Assembly (NCBI RefSeq): GCF_007827795.1
Contig: NZ_VITI01000013.1
Coordinates: forward strand, 1-64,000
Length of the DNA: 64,000 nt
Reading direction: 5' to 3'
From: Azospirillum brasilense
Lineage (GTDB): Bacteria > Pseudomonadota > Alphaproteobacteria > Azospirillales > Azospirillaceae
The translations under genes and the position numbers were made by a program. Below are positions 25,626-35,104 of this stretch, in pieces. Below the pieces are notes generated by a model. That model had not been told where the DNA came from. It worked only from the letters and a program-made list of their open reading frames with translations, and did not search any database. Every line of letters begins with the position of its first letter. Position 1 is the stretch's first letter.

Positions 25626-26822
25626 ATGATGGTGGTGGGGATCAGCAGGGCCGCATCCTGGATGAAAGCCGGGCCGGCGATACTCCTTGCGGCCATCGGC
25701 GGCCTATGGGTGGCCGGTTCGTCCGGCTACGCCGCCGAGACCGCCCATAACGCTCCGCCGCCGGTGACGGTCAGCCCGCCGCTGCGCAAGGAGATCGTCG
25801 AATGGGACGAGTTCACCGGCCAGTTCCAGGCGGTGGACTTCGTGGAGATCCGGGCGCGGGTCAGCGGCTATCTCGACTCCATCGCCTTCCAGGACGGCCA
25901 ACTCGTCAAGCAGGGCGATCCGCTGTTCGTCATCGACCCGCGCCCGTTCGAGGCGGCGCTGGCCTCGGCGCGGGCGGAGCAGCAGCAGGCGGAAGCCAAG
26001 CTGGACCTGTCGAACCGGCAGCTCGCCCGCGCGTCGGAGCTGCGGCGCAGCGACAACGTCGCGGCCAGCGTGTTCGACGAGCGCCAGCAGCAGGTCCGCG
26101 TCGACGCCGCCGGGGTCGAGGTGGCGAAGGCCGCCGTCCGGACGGCGGAGCTGAACCTGAACTTCACCCGCATCACCGCCCCGATCGCCGGCCGCATCAG
26201 CCGGCGCGAGGTCAGCGTCGGCAACCTCATCGTCGGCGGCGACACCAGCACGACGACCCTGTTGACCACCATCGTCTCGCTCGACCCGATCTACTTCAAC
26301 TTCGATATGAGCGAGTCCGACTATCTCGCCTACCAGCGGGCGGCGGCGCGCGGCGCGCTGAAGTCGCAACGCGACGGCGGCATCGAGGTCGAAGGCCGCC
26401 TGTTCGACGAGCAGAGCTGGCCGCTGAAGGGCACGCTCAACTTCATCGACAATCAGGTCAGCCCCGGTGCCGGCACCATCCGCGCCCGCGCCGTCTTTCC
26501 CAACCCATCGCTGCTGCTGACGCCCGGCCAGTTCGGGCGGCTGCGCCTGCCGGGGTCCGACCGCTACACCGCCACGCTGATTCCCGATCAGGCCGTGGTC
26601 AGCGATCAGGCCAACAAGATCGTCCTGACGGTCGCCGACGACGGGACTGTGGTGCCGAAACCCGTGCGCCTCGGCCCCATCGAGGACGGGTTGCGCGTCG
26701 TGCGCTCCGGGCTGGAGGAGACGGACAAGGTCATCATCAACGGCCTCGTCCGGGCCCGGCCGGGCGCCAAGGTGACCCCGCAAGCCGGACGGATCGAGCC
26801 GCCGAAGCCGCCGGCCGGTTGA
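25626..26822 (+). CDS. RND efflux periplasmic adaptor (membrane fusion protein)
   Basis: The 398-aa product is an HlyD/AcrA-type adaptor linking an inner-membrane RND pump to an outer-membrane channel. It has a hydrophobic N-terminal segment (about 17-38) and the lipoyl-type half EIRARVSGYLDSIAFQDGQLVKQGDPLFVIDPRPFEAAL. An alpha-hairpin (about 90-155) and the second half LNFTRITAPIAGRISRREVSVGNLIVGG follow. The C-terminal domain includes IPDQAVVSDQANKIV. I chose the ATG at 25626 (a second ATG follows at once). It precedes the pump gene by 14 bp. No outer-membrane factor gene is present, so a TolC-like channel must come from elsewhere. Confidence 0.93.
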   Translation: MMVVGISRAASWMKAGPAILLAAIGGLWVAGSSGYAAETAHNAPPPVTVSPPLRKEIVEWDEFTGQFQAVDFVEIRARVSGYLDSIAFQDGQLVKQGDPLFVIDPRPFEAALASARAEQQQAEAKLDLSNRQLARASELRRSDNVAASVFDERQQQVRVDAAGVEVAKAAVRTAELNLNFTRITAPIAGRISRREVSVGNLIVGGDTSTTTLLTTIVSLDPIYFNFDMSESDYLAYQRAAARGALKSQRDGGIEVEGRLFDEQSWPLKGTLNFIDNQVSPGAGTIRARAVFPNPSLLLTPGQFGRLRLPGSDRYTATLIPDQAVVSDQANKIVLTVADDGTVVPKPVRLGPIEDGLRVVRSGLEETDKVIINGLVRARPGAKVTPQAGRIEPPKPPAG

Positions 26823-26836
26823 GCGGAGCCGGGGCC

Positions 26837-29800
26837 ATGAACCTCTCGCACTTCTTCATCAACCGGCCGATCTTCGCGGCGGTCCTGTCCATCTTCATCA
26901 CCCTGATCGGGATCTTCGCCTATCTGACCCTGCCGGTCGCGCAATATCCGGAGATCGCCCCGCCGACCATCGTGGTCAACGCGACCTACCCCGGCGCGTC
27001 GGCGCAGGTGGTCGCCGACACCGTGTCCGCCCCCATCGAGCAGGAGGTCAACGGCGTCGAGGACATGCTCTACATGGCCTCGCAGGCGACCAGCGACGGA
27101 CGGCTCCAGCTCACCATCACCTTCAAGCTGGGCACCAACTTGGACACCGCGCAGGTGCTGGTGCAGAACCGCCTCGCCGTGGCCGAACCCCGCCTGCCGG
27201 AGGACGTGCGGCGCATCGGCGTGACGGTGCGCAAGAACTCGCCCGACATGCTGATGGTGATCCATCTGAACTCGCCGGACGGGACGCGCGACCAGCTCTA
27301 CATGTCCAACTACGCGCTGCTGCAGATCAAGGACGTGCTGGCGCGCCTGGACGGGGTGGGCGACATCCAGGTGTTCGGCGCCCGCGACTACGCCATGCGC
27401 GTCTGGCTCGACCCCGACCGGGTGGCGGCGCGCGGCCTGACCGCCGGCGACGTGGTGCGGGCGATCCAGGCGCAGAACGTCCAGGTGTCGGGCGGCGTCA
27501 TCAACCAGCCGCCGGTGCCGACCCCCGGCGCCTTCCAGCTCAACGTCGAGACGCTGGGCCGCCTGACCGACCCGCGCGAGTTCGGGAACATCATCGTCAA
27601 GACCGAGGGCTCCGCGGTCACCCGCCTGCGCGACGTGGCGCGCGTCGAGCTGGGGGCGCAGGACTACAATCTGAACGCCTATCTGGACCGCCAGCAGGCG
27701 GTGCCGCTGGTCATCTTCCAGAGGCCGGGCTCCAACGCGCTGGAAACCGCCGACCGCATCCTGGCGACCATGGCGGACCTGTCCAAGGGCTTCCCCAGCG
27801 GGATGCGCTACGACGTCGTCTACAACCCGACGGAGTTCATCGCGCAGTCGGTGGAGGAGGTCTACAAGACGATCTTCGAGGCCGTGGCGCTGGTCGTCGT
27901 CGTCGTCATCCTGTTCCTTCAGACGTGGCGCGCCTCCATCGTGCCGATCGCCGCGATTCCCGTCTCGCTGATCGGCACCTTCACGGTCCTGGCCGCGCTG
28001 GGCTATTCGCTGAACACGCTGTCGCTGTTCGGGCTGGTGCTGGCGATTGGCATCGTCGTGGACGACGCCATCGTCGTCGTGGAGAATGTGGAGCGCTTCA
28101 TCCGCCAGGGCATGAAGCCCAAGGACGCCGCGCACGAGACGATGAACGAGGTCGGCGGCGCGCTGATCGCCATCGCCCTGGTGCTCACCGCCGTGTTCAT
28201 CCCGGCGGCCCTGGTCAGCGGCATCTCCGGCCAGTTCTTCCGCCAGTTCGCGGTGACCATCGCGACCGCCACGGTGATTTCCTGCCTGGTGTCGCTGACC
28301 CTCAGCCCGGCGCTGTGCGCGCTGCTGTTCAAGCCGCACGAGGAGCACCCGCCCAAGCCTTCACCTCTGACGCGCCCGGTCCACGCCTTCTTCCGCGGCT
28401 TCAACCGGGGATTCGACCGGTTGTCGAACGGCTATGCCGGGCTGACCGGGCGGCTGGTGCGGCTGCCGGTGATCGTTCTGGCGGTCTATGGCGTGCTGCT
28501 CGCCCTGACGGCGTGGCAGTTCAGCCGGGCGCCGACGGGATTCATCCCGAATCAGGACCAGGGCTATCTCATCACGGTGGTGCAGTTGCCGCCCGGCTCG
28601 TCGCTGGCCCGCACGGACGAGGTGGTGCGCACCGCGGTGGACACGCTGCTGAAGACGCCGGGGGTGATCCACGCCGTGCCCTTCGCCGGCTTCGACGGGG
28701 CCACCTTCACCAACGCGCCGAACGCCGGGGCGATCTTCGTGACGCTCGCCCCGTTCGCCGACCGCATCCCGAAGGGCCAGACCGCCGAGTCCGTGCTGGG
28801 CGACCTGAGGACCCGGCTGGGCGCTATCGAGGACGCCTTCATCATCACCATCCCGCCGCCGCCGGTGCGTGGCATCGGCAATTCCGGCGGCTTCAAGATG
28901 ATGGTCGAGGACAAGCGGGGCCGCGGCCTGCCCGCACTGGAGGAGGCGGTGAACGAACTGTCCGCCGCGGCGAACCGTATTCCGGGCCTCGTTGGCGTGT
29001 TCTCGCTGTTCAACACCAAGACGCCGAAGGTCTTCGCCGACATCGACCGCCAGCGCGCGGAGATGCTGGGCGTTACCGCCGATCAGGTGTTCGAGGCGTT
29101 GCAGATCTATGTCGGCTCCTCCTTCGTCAACGAGTTCAACCTGCTGGGCCGCACCTACCGGGTGACCGCGCAGGCCGACGGGCGGTTCCGCCAGACCCCG
29201 CGCGACATCGCCAACCTGAAGACCCGCAACGCGCAGGGCGACATGGTGCCGATCGGCGCGGTGGCGGAGTTCCGGGACATCACCGGCCCCTACCGCGTCG
29301 CCCGCTACAACCTGTATCCGGCGGCGGAGCTTCAGGGAAACACGCTGCCCGGCTTCTCCACCGGCTTCGCGCTGGCGGCGATGGAGAAGGCCGCGGCCGA
29401 CACCTTGCCGGACGGCTTCGGCTTCGAATGGACCGAACTGGCCTATCAGGAGAAGGCGGCTGGCAACACCGGCCTGCTGGTGTTCGGGCTGTCCGTCGTC
29501 TTTGTCTTCCTGGTGCTGGCGGCGCAGTACGAGAGCTGGGCGATGCCGCTGTCGGTCATCCTGATCGTGCCGATGTGTCTCCTGGCGTCGGTGACCGGGC
29601 TGTTGATGCGCGGGCTGGCGGTGGACATCCTGGCGCAGGTGGGGTTCGTCGTGCTGGTCGGGCTGGCCGCCAAGAACGCCATCCTCATCGTCGAGTTCGC
29701 GCGCCAGAACGAGCTGTTCGAGGGGAAGGACCGCTTCGAGGCCGCGGTCGCGGCGGCGCGCACCCGGCTTCGCCCGATCCTGATGACGTCCTTCGCCTTC

Positions 29801-30100
29801 ATCCTGGGCGTCGTGCCGCTGATGATCGCGCAAGGGGCGGGGGCGGAGATGCGCCAGTCGCTGGGCACCGCGGTGTTCATGGGGATGCTGGGGGTCACCC
29901 TGTTCGGCCTGATCTTCACTCCGGTGTTCTACACGGTGATCCGCGGCCTGTTCAGCGGGCCGCTGGCCGTCAACCAGCATCCTTCCCCAAGCACCGAAGA
30001 GCAGCCTGTCCATCCCCAATCCGGGACGGACACCAACCGGTCCGGAGGGTACCATCGGGCCAACGAGGAGGTTCCAGGGGCATCCGCTCCCGAGCGGTAA
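26837..30100 (+). CDS. RND multidrug efflux pump, HAE1 family permease
   Basis: The 1087-aa product is an AcrB-type proton-driven exporter with 12 transmembrane helices and two large periplasmic loops. It starts MNLSHFFINRPIFAAVLSIFITLIG and shows IVVDDAIVVVENVERF (helix 4, with the proton-relay Asp pair in VVDDAIVV). The second-half equivalent is VVLVGLAAKNAILIVEFARQ. The C-terminal 40 residues are hydrophilic and low-complexity. The substrate range (drugs, solvents or plant phenolics) is unknown. It forms an operon with the adaptor upstream. Confidence 0.95.
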   Translation: MNLSHFFINRPIFAAVLSIFITLIGIFAYLTLPVAQYPEIAPPTIVVNATYPGASAQVVADTVSAPIEQEVNGVEDMLYMASQATSDGRLQLTITFKLGTNLDTAQVLVQNRLAVAEPRLPEDVRRIGVTVRKNSPDMLMVIHLNSPDGTRDQLYMSNYALLQIKDVLARLDGVGDIQVFGARDYAMRVWLDPDRVAARGLTAGDVVRAIQAQNVQVSGGVINQPPVPTPGAFQLNVETLGRLTDPREFGNIIVKTEGSAVTRLRDVARVELGAQDYNLNAYLDRQQAVPLVIFQRPGSNALETADRILATMADLSKGFPSGMRYDVVYNPTEFIAQSVEEVYKTIFEAVALVVVVVILFLQTWRASIVPIAAIPVSLIGTFTVLAALGYSLNTLSLFGLVLAIGIVVDDAIVVVENVERFIRQGMKPKDAAHETMNEVGGALIAIALVLTAVFIPAALVSGISGQFFRQFAVTIATATVISCLVSLTLSPALCALLFKPHEEHPPKPSPLTRPVHAFFRGFNRGFDRLSNGYAGLTGRLVRLPVIVLAVYGVLLALTAWQFSRAPTGFIPNQDQGYLITVVQLPPGSSLARTDEVVRTAVDTLLKTPGVIHAVPFAGFDGATFTNAPNAGAIFVTLAPFADRIPKGQTAESVLGDLRTRLGAIEDAFIITIPPPPVRGIGNSGGFKMMVEDKRGRGLPALEEAVNELSAAANRIPGLVGVFSLFNTKTPKVFADIDRQRAEMLGVTADQVFEALQIYVGSSFVNEFNLLGRTYRVTAQADGRFRQTPRDIANLKTRNAQGDMVPIGAVAEFRDITGPYRVARYNLYPAAELQGNTLPGFSTGFALAAMEKAAADTLPDGFGFEWTELAYQEKAAGNTGLLVFGLSVVFVFLVLAAQYESWAMPLSVILIVPMCLLASVTGLLMRGLAVDILAQVGFVVLVGLAAKNAILIVEFARQNELFEGKDRFEAAVAAARTRLRPILMTSFAFILGVVPLMIAQGAGAEMRQSLGTAVFMGMLGVTLFGLIFTPVFYTVIRGLFSGPLAVNQHPSPSTEEQPVHPQSGTDTNRSGGYHRANEEVPGASAPER

Positions 30101-30116
30101 GCCCCGCCGGACGGGT

Positions 30117-30545
30117 TCAGTCCGGCGGAATGCCCAGCCGCAGCAGCATCTCCACGAGGCCGCTTTCCCCGACGGCCAGGGCGGCCTGGGACGGCGTCAG
30201 CCAACGGCGCTCGCGCTGGCCCTTCTCGGGCCACTCGTCCAGCACCTCGTCGACCTCCAACAGGAAGACGGTCACCGCGCACAGGACCGACTTGTTGACG
30301 CTCAGCCGTTTCATGTAGCGGAAATTGCCGAAGGGCCGGTGATCGACGGTGCCCCGCACGCCGGCTTCCTCGTAGGCCTCCCGCGCCGCCATGGCGCAGG
30401 GCTTCACGCCCTCCTCCGCCCACCCCTTGGGGATGATCCACCGCTTGGTTTCCCGTGACGTGACCAGCAGGATTTCCGGCCGGCCGTTGCGAAGGCGGAA
30501 AGGAAGGGCGGCGTATTGGGTGGCGGGAGTGCGGCTGCTCATCAT
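30117..30545 (-). CDS. Nudix hydrolase (DIPP-like)
   Basis: The product of about 142 aa resembles diadenosine/diphosphoinositol polyphosphate phosphohydrolases. It has PEILLVTSRETKRWIIPKGW and then a Nudix box ending AAREAYEEAGVRG, with the metal-binding EEAG core. Relatives cleave nucleoside polyphosphates or inositol pyrophosphates. The start is one of two adjacent ATG codons (30545 or 30542); an upstream TTG is less likely. It converges on the RND pump gene, whose stop is 16 bp away. Confidence 0.87.
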   Translation of the reverse strand: MMSSRTPATQYAALPFRLRNGRPEILLVTSRETKRWIIPKGWAEEGVKPCAMAAREAYEEAGVRGTVDHRPFGNFRYMKRLSVNKSVLCAVTVFLLEVDEVLDEWPEKGQRERRWLTPSQAALAVGESGLVEMLLRLGIPPD

Positions 30546-30671
30546 GTCCAAGTGGGAAGGCCGGACCCGCGATCCAACTCGGCTGAATGGGATGGCGGGC
30601 GATCATTCATAGGACGATGGGCGGCTGTGCTTCGTGCCGCCCATCGGCACCATGATCATCCCCTATTAACG

Positions 30672-31685
30672 TTACTCAGTGGCAAATTCTTCCGTCAGAC
30701 GGTCAATAATTTCGCCTACGCCAAACCGGATAGGATCGCTGGCCGGAAGGCCATGGGCCTTGGCCGCCGCCTCCAGACAGGCGCGCGCCTCGTCCTCGCC
30801 ATAGGCCTTGGTGTTGATGGCGATTCCGACCGGGCGGATGGCCGGGTTGGTCAGTTGCCCGCAGCGGATGGTCAGGTCGATGACCTCCTGGATCGACGGC
30901 AGCGGGTGCTGCACGCCGCGCATGGTGGTCCGGGTCGGCTCGTGGCAGACGACGAAGGCGTCCGGCTGGGCGCCGTGCAGCAGCCCCAGCGACACGCCCG
31001 CGAAGGACGGGTGGTAGAGCGAGCCCTGCCCCTCGATCAGGTCCCAGTGGGCCGGATCGGCCGCCGGGGCGATCCACTCGACAGCACCGGAGATGAAGTC
31101 CGCCACCACCGCGTCGATGGCGACCCCGCGCCCGGAGATGAAGACGCCGGTCTGGCCGGTGGCGCGGAAATCCGCGTCCATGCCGCGGGCGCGCATTTCC
31201 TTCTCCAGCGCCAGCGCGGTGTATTTCTTGCCGACGGAGCAGTCGGTGCCCACGGTCAGCAGCCGCCGGCCCGGACGCTTGGTGCCCTTGCCGGTGGCGA
31301 AGCGCTCGTCGGAATGGCGCACGTTGAAGAGTTGGCGGCCATGACGCGCCGCCGCCTCGGCGATGGCGGGAATGCTCTCCAACCGGGTGTGCAGGCCGCT
31401 GGCCACGTCCATGCCGGCATCGATGGCCTGGACGATGACGCTCGTCCAATGCTCCGGCAGGACGCCGCCGGCGTTCACCACGCCGACCACCAGCGTGCGG
31501 GCGCCCTGCCCCGCCGCCTCCGCGATGGTCATGTCGGGAATGCCGAGGTCGGCCTTGCAGCCCTCCAGCCGGATCTGGCCGAGGCACCAGTCGCGCCGCC
31601 AGTCCACGATGCCCTGCGCCGTCTTGGCACCGAGCTGGTCCTGCACATCGCCCAGGAACATCAGGTAGGGATGGGGAATGTTCAT
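30672..31685 (-). CDS. DUF1611 family protein, DgcN-like (putative D-glutamate N-acetyltransferase)
   Basis: The 337-aa product is a full-length DUF1611 protein. The N-terminal domain (MNIPHPYLMFLGDVQDQLGAKTAQGI) precedes a P-loop domain with GTDCSVGKKYTALAL, followed by DFISGAVEWIAP and HDEPTR-like VVCHEPTRT. Members named DgcN were reported as N-acetyltransferases that start D-glutamate catabolism together with the enolase-type DgcA; that is recalled literature. No dgcA lies in the window. It sits 51 bp downstream of a TRAP-TAXI permease gene on the same strand, suggesting that the transporter imports its substrate. Confidence 0.82.
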   Translation of the reverse strand: MNIPHPYLMFLGDVQDQLGAKTAQGIVDWRRDWCLGQIRLEGCKADLGIPDMTIAEAAGQGARTLVVGVVNAGGVLPEHWTSVIVQAIDAGMDVASGLHTRLESIPAIAEAAARHGRQLFNVRHSDERFATGKGTKRPGRRLLTVGTDCSVGKKYTALALEKEMRARGMDADFRATGQTGVFISGRGVAIDAVVADFISGAVEWIAPAADPAHWDLIEGQGSLYHPSFAGVSLGLLHGAQPDAFVVCHEPTRTTMRGVQHPLPSIQEVIDLTIRCGQLTNPAIRPVGIAINTKAYGEDEARACLEAAAKAHGLPASDPIRFGVGEIIDRLTEEFATE

Positions 31686-31736
31686 GATCGGGTCCTCTCG
31701 AAGAGACCGGTTGTTCTTGTCAGGCGGCTTCGGGGC

Positions 31737-33812
31737 TCAGGCCGTTTCCGGCGTCAGGCGGCGGGCGGACATCTGGCGGAGCAGGACGGGCACGATCAGC
31801 GCCAGCCCCAGCAGCGACGAATACAGCTCCGGCGCGACCAGCAGGATGGCGGCAAACCCCAGCAGCACCCGTTCCCAGGTCCGCATGGTGGTCAGCAGCC
31901 AGCCGGTGAGCGTGGCGCCCAGGCAGACGATGCCGACGATGCAACCGAAGAAGGCGATGAGGAAGTCCGGCCAGGTGAAGCCCGGCGCCACCAGAAGGAG
32001 CGACGGCGAGAAGACGAAGACGAAGGGCACCAAAGCCTTCGCCAGACCCAGCCGGAAGGCGGTGTTGCCGGTCTTGAAGGGGTCCGCTCCCGCCATGCCC
32101 GCCGCCGCGTAGGCGGCCAGTGCGACCGGCGGCGTGATGTCCGCCAGCACGCCGTAATAGAAGACGAAGAAGTGCGCGACGATCGGCGCCACGCCCAGCA
32201 GCCCCAGCGCCGGCGCGGCGATGGTCGCCATGATGATGTAGTTGGCCGTCGTCGGGATGCCGCAACCCATCAGGATGCAGACGATGCCGGTCATGACGAG
32301 CGTGAACAGCAGCGTCAGCCCCTTCACGTCGGCCAGCCAGCCCGGCAGGAAGGCGCCGAGTACCCCGGCCATCTCGCCAGCGGTGGAGGTGACGATGTAG
32401 GAGATCTTGAAGCCGACCCCGGTCAGCGTGACCACGCCGACGATGATGCCCACGGATGCGGCCGCGGCGCCGACCGCCAGCGCGTATTTGGCGCCGTCGC
32501 GCAAGCCGTCCAGAACCTCCCGGATGGTCATGCGCTTGCGCGGGTTCAGCAGGCCGACCGCGATGCACAGGGTGATGCCCCAGAAGGCCGCCAGATAGGG
32601 GGTGTAGCCGGCGATCAGGATGCCGATCAGCACCACCAGCGGGATGACCGTCGGCCAGTCGCGGCGGAAGGCTTCCTTCAGGTCCGGCATCTCGTCCGGG
32701 CGCAGGCCGCGCAGGCCGTTGCGCTTGGCTTCCAGATGCACCTGAACCAGCACGCCGAAGAAATGCATGAAGGCCGGGACGATGGCCGCCAGGATGATCG
32801 TCGTGTAGGGCAGGCCCAGGAACTCGATCATCAGGAAGGCGGCGGCCCCCATGATCGGCGGGGTGATCTGCCCGCCGGTCGAGGCCGTCGATTCCACGGC
32901 GGCGGCGAAATGCGGCTTGTAGCCCAGCCGTTTCATCGCCGGAATGGTCAGCGAGCCCACCGTCACCGTGTTGGCGACCGATGAGCCGGAGATCATGCCG
33001 AACAGCGCCGATCCGAAGATGGCGACCTTGGCCGGGCCGCCCGCGTAGCGCCCGGCCACCCAGGCCGCGCAGTCGAGGAACAGCTGACCCAGCCCGATGC
33101 GCGTGGCGAAGACGCCGAACAGCACGAAATGGAAGACGTAGGTCGCCACCACGCCCAGCGCGATGCCGTAAATGCCCTGCGTCGTCAGGTACAGGTGGTC
33201 GACGAGCTGGGAGATCGTGGCGCCGGGATGCTTCAGCAGCCCCGGCATCTGCGGTCCCCAGATCGCGTAGAGCATGAAGATCGACGCGATGATCGGCAGC
33301 GGCCAGCCGACCGACCGGCGGGTCGCCTCCAGCAGCACGATGATCAGAATGGAGCCGAGGATCACGTCGGTGGTGGTCGGGTTTCCGACGCGGAAGGCCA
33401 GATCGTCGAGCGGAATCAGCGGGACGTGCATCACCGCGACCACCGCGCCGATGGCCAGCGCCCAATCCTGGAGGCCGATGCCGAGCGGGCGCAGCAGCGT
33501 GCCCGCCACCGGCTCGCCGTAGCCGCGCTTGGTGAAGGGGAAGACGAGGAAGACGAGGCCCAGCACGAAGGACAGATGGATGCCGCGGTGCTCCATCTCC
33601 GCCAGAAGGCCGAACCCCGCGGTGTAGTAGTGGAACAGCGACAGAATGATCAGCAGGCCGCCGACCAGCTGTCCCGCCAGCGGCGACAGCGGCCGGAAGC
33701 GGATTTCGGAGTCGAACTTCTCCTCCAGCTCCCGCGCCTTGGCCTCGTCGAGTTCCATGGACGCGGACTCCAGCCGGATGTCGGGCGGCGGGTCGCGATG
33801 GGTATCGGTCAT
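31737..33812 (-). CDS. TRAP transporter fused permease (4TM/12TM, TAXI type)
   Basis: The 691-aa membrane protein fuses the small and large permease subunits of a TRAP importer, the arrangement typical of TAXI systems. The first part (about 45-220) has four helices. The large part carries SALFGMISGSSVANTVTVGSLTIPAMKR and the repeated STASTGGQITPPIMGAAAFLMIEF motif, with a second inverted half at LMGCGIPTTANYIIMATI and ADITPPVALAAYAAAGMA. The ATG at 33812 (MTDTHRDPPPD) is preferred to an upstream frame with no conserved sequence. It lies between the TAXI receptor gene and the DUF1611 gene. Confidence 0.93.
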   Translation of the reverse strand: MTDTHRDPPPDIRLESASMELDEAKARELEEKFDSEIRFRPLSPLAGQLVGGLLIILSLFHYYTAGFGLLAEMEHRGIHLSFVLGLVFLVFPFTKRGYGEPVAGTLLRPLGIGLQDWALAIGAVVAVMHVPLIPLDDLAFRVGNPTTTDVILGSILIIVLLEATRRSVGWPLPIIASIFMLYAIWGPQMPGLLKHPGATISQLVDHLYLTTQGIYGIALGVVATYVFHFVLFGVFATRIGLGQLFLDCAAWVAGRYAGGPAKVAIFGSALFGMISGSSVANTVTVGSLTIPAMKRLGYKPHFAAAVESTASTGGQITPPIMGAAAFLMIEFLGLPYTTIILAAIVPAFMHFFGVLVQVHLEAKRNGLRGLRPDEMPDLKEAFRRDWPTVIPLVVLIGILIAGYTPYLAAFWGITLCIAVGLLNPRKRMTIREVLDGLRDGAKYALAVGAAAASVGIIVGVVTLTGVGFKISYIVTSTAGEMAGVLGAFLPGWLADVKGLTLLFTLVMTGIVCILMGCGIPTTANYIIMATIAAPALGLLGVAPIVAHFFVFYYGVLADITPPVALAAYAAAGMAGADPFKTGNTAFRLGLAKALVPFVFVFSPSLLLVAPGFTWPDFLIAFFGCIVGIVCLGATLTGWLLTTMRTWERVLLGFAAILLVAPELYSSLLGLALIVPVLLRQMSARRLTPETA

Positions 33813-33982
33813 GGATGCTCCAGAATGAATCGGGCGAGGCCGGGGGCTTGCTTCATGTCCCCTCAAACCCGAAAACCCTCCAACCCAAGATGGGAAGGAG
33901 GGAATGACCCCAGGAATGGGGATGGGAAAAGGCCGCGCCATGCCGGAACGGCCCCGCCCGGTGCATCGTGTTCAGAGGCGCC

Positions 33983-34969
33983 TTACTTCAGGACGCCCTG
34001 TTCCTTGTAGAACTTCTCCGCACCCGGATGCAGCGGGATGCCGAGGCCCGAGGTGGCGTTCTTCAGCGTGACGAGCTTGCCCTTGGCGTGGCCGGCGTCG
34101 AGCGCGGCGCGGCTCTTCTCGTTGTAGAGCGTCTTGACGATGTTGTAGACGAGGTCGTCCGGCTGCTTGGCGCTGGTCAGCCACTGGGCGTTGACGGAGA
34201 TGGTCTGGGTCTCCGGAACGTCCTTGTAGGTGTTGGCCGGAACCGTGTCCTTGGCGAAGAACTGGTACTGGCCCAGCATCTTGTCGATTTCCGGTCCGGT
34301 GATCGGAACCAGCGAGATGCCCGACGAGGTCGCCAGTTCGGAAATGGCGCCGGTCGGGTAGCCGCCGACGAAGAAGTAGGCGTCCAGCGCACCGTCGCGC
34401 AGACGGTCGCCCGCCGGACCCGGCTTCAGATACTCCGCCTTCACGTCCTTCTCGGTCAGGCCGAAGGCGGCCAGCACAATGCGCGAGTCGACCAGCGTGC
34501 CCGATCCCGGCTCGTCCAGCGACACCCGCTTGCCCTTCAGGTCGGCGACCGACTTGATGTTGGCGTCCTTGCGGGCGACGAGATGGATGGTTTCCGGATA
34601 GAGCGTGGCGATGACGCGCAGGTCCTCCACCTTGCCCTTGCCCTCGAACAGGCCGGTGCCGGTGTGCGCCCAATAGGCGACATCGGACTGCGAGAAGCCC
34701 GACTCGGAGGAGCCGCCGTTGATCGCGTTGATGTTGGCGACGGAGCCGTTGGAGGCCACGGCGGTGGCCACCAGACCGGGCACGCCGCCGTTGGTGCCGG
34801 AGATGACGTTGGCGATCAGGCCGCCCACCGGATAGTAGGTGCCGGCGGTGCCGCCCGTGCCGATGCGGAAGAAAGCCGGGCTCTGCGCCACGGCGACGGT
34901 GGCGCCGATGGCGACCGCGCCCGCCACGGCGGCGAAGGCCAGACGGCGGGTCTTGGACATGAACTTCAC
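33983..34969 (-). CDS. TAXI-family TRAP transporter solute-binding protein
   Basis: The 328-aa periplasmic receptor delivers substrate to the fused permease encoded next. It has a signal peptide ending near AVAQS (about 29) and the family signature FRIGTGGTAGTYYPVGGLIANVIS. SEVYDIQSD-type SESGFSQSDVAYWAHTGTG and LKGKRVSLDEPGSGTLVDSRIVL follow. The GTG at 34969 has GGGAGG 6-7 bases upstream; the ATG at 34960 is too far from it. TAXI receptors often bind glutamate or other dicarboxylates, which would suit the DgcN-like protein in the same run. Confidence 0.92.
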   Translation of the reverse strand: MKFMSKTRRLAFAAVAGAVAIGATVAVAQSPAFFRIGTGGTAGTYYPVGGLIANVISGTNGGVPGLVATAVASNGSVANINAINGGSSESGFSQSDVAYWAHTGTGLFEGKGKVEDLRVIATLYPETIHLVARKDANIKSVADLKGKRVSLDEPGSGTLVDSRIVLAAFGLTEKDVKAEYLKPGPAGDRLRDGALDAYFFVGGYPTGAISELATSSGISLVPITGPEIDKMLGQYQFFAKDTVPANTYKDVPETQTISVNAQWLTSAKQPDDLVYNIVKTLYNEKSRAALDAGHAKGKLVTLKNATSGLGIPLHPGAEKFYKEQGVLK

Positions 34970-35047
34970 GACAACCTCCCATTTATTTCGCGTCGTAACG
35001 AAATCATGCCTTTGGGTAGGAGGCTTGTCGATACGTATGGGTGTCCT

Positions 35048-35096
35048 GTCCCGTCATACGGCCCATTCCGGGAACGGTTGGGCCGTATGGCGGGAC
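35048..35096. repeat. 18-bp hairpin without T-tract between fghA and TAXI genes
   Basis: GTCCCGTCATACGGCCCA (35048-35065) pairs with TGGGCCGTATGGCGGGAC (35079-35096) with one G-T pair and a 13-nt loop that is itself partly palindromic. It lies 9 bp after the fghA stop. No T-run follows on either strand. It may end the formaldehyde operon or protect its mRNA end. Confidence 0.6.
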
Positions 35097-35104
35097 AAAA
35101 CGCG

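Noticed and set aside
30516-32984. Plus-strand 822-codon open frame across the DUF1611 and TRAP genes
   Set aside because: It is opposite to two well-recognised minus-strand genes and is rich in Arg/Gln/His/Asp typical of antisense frames.
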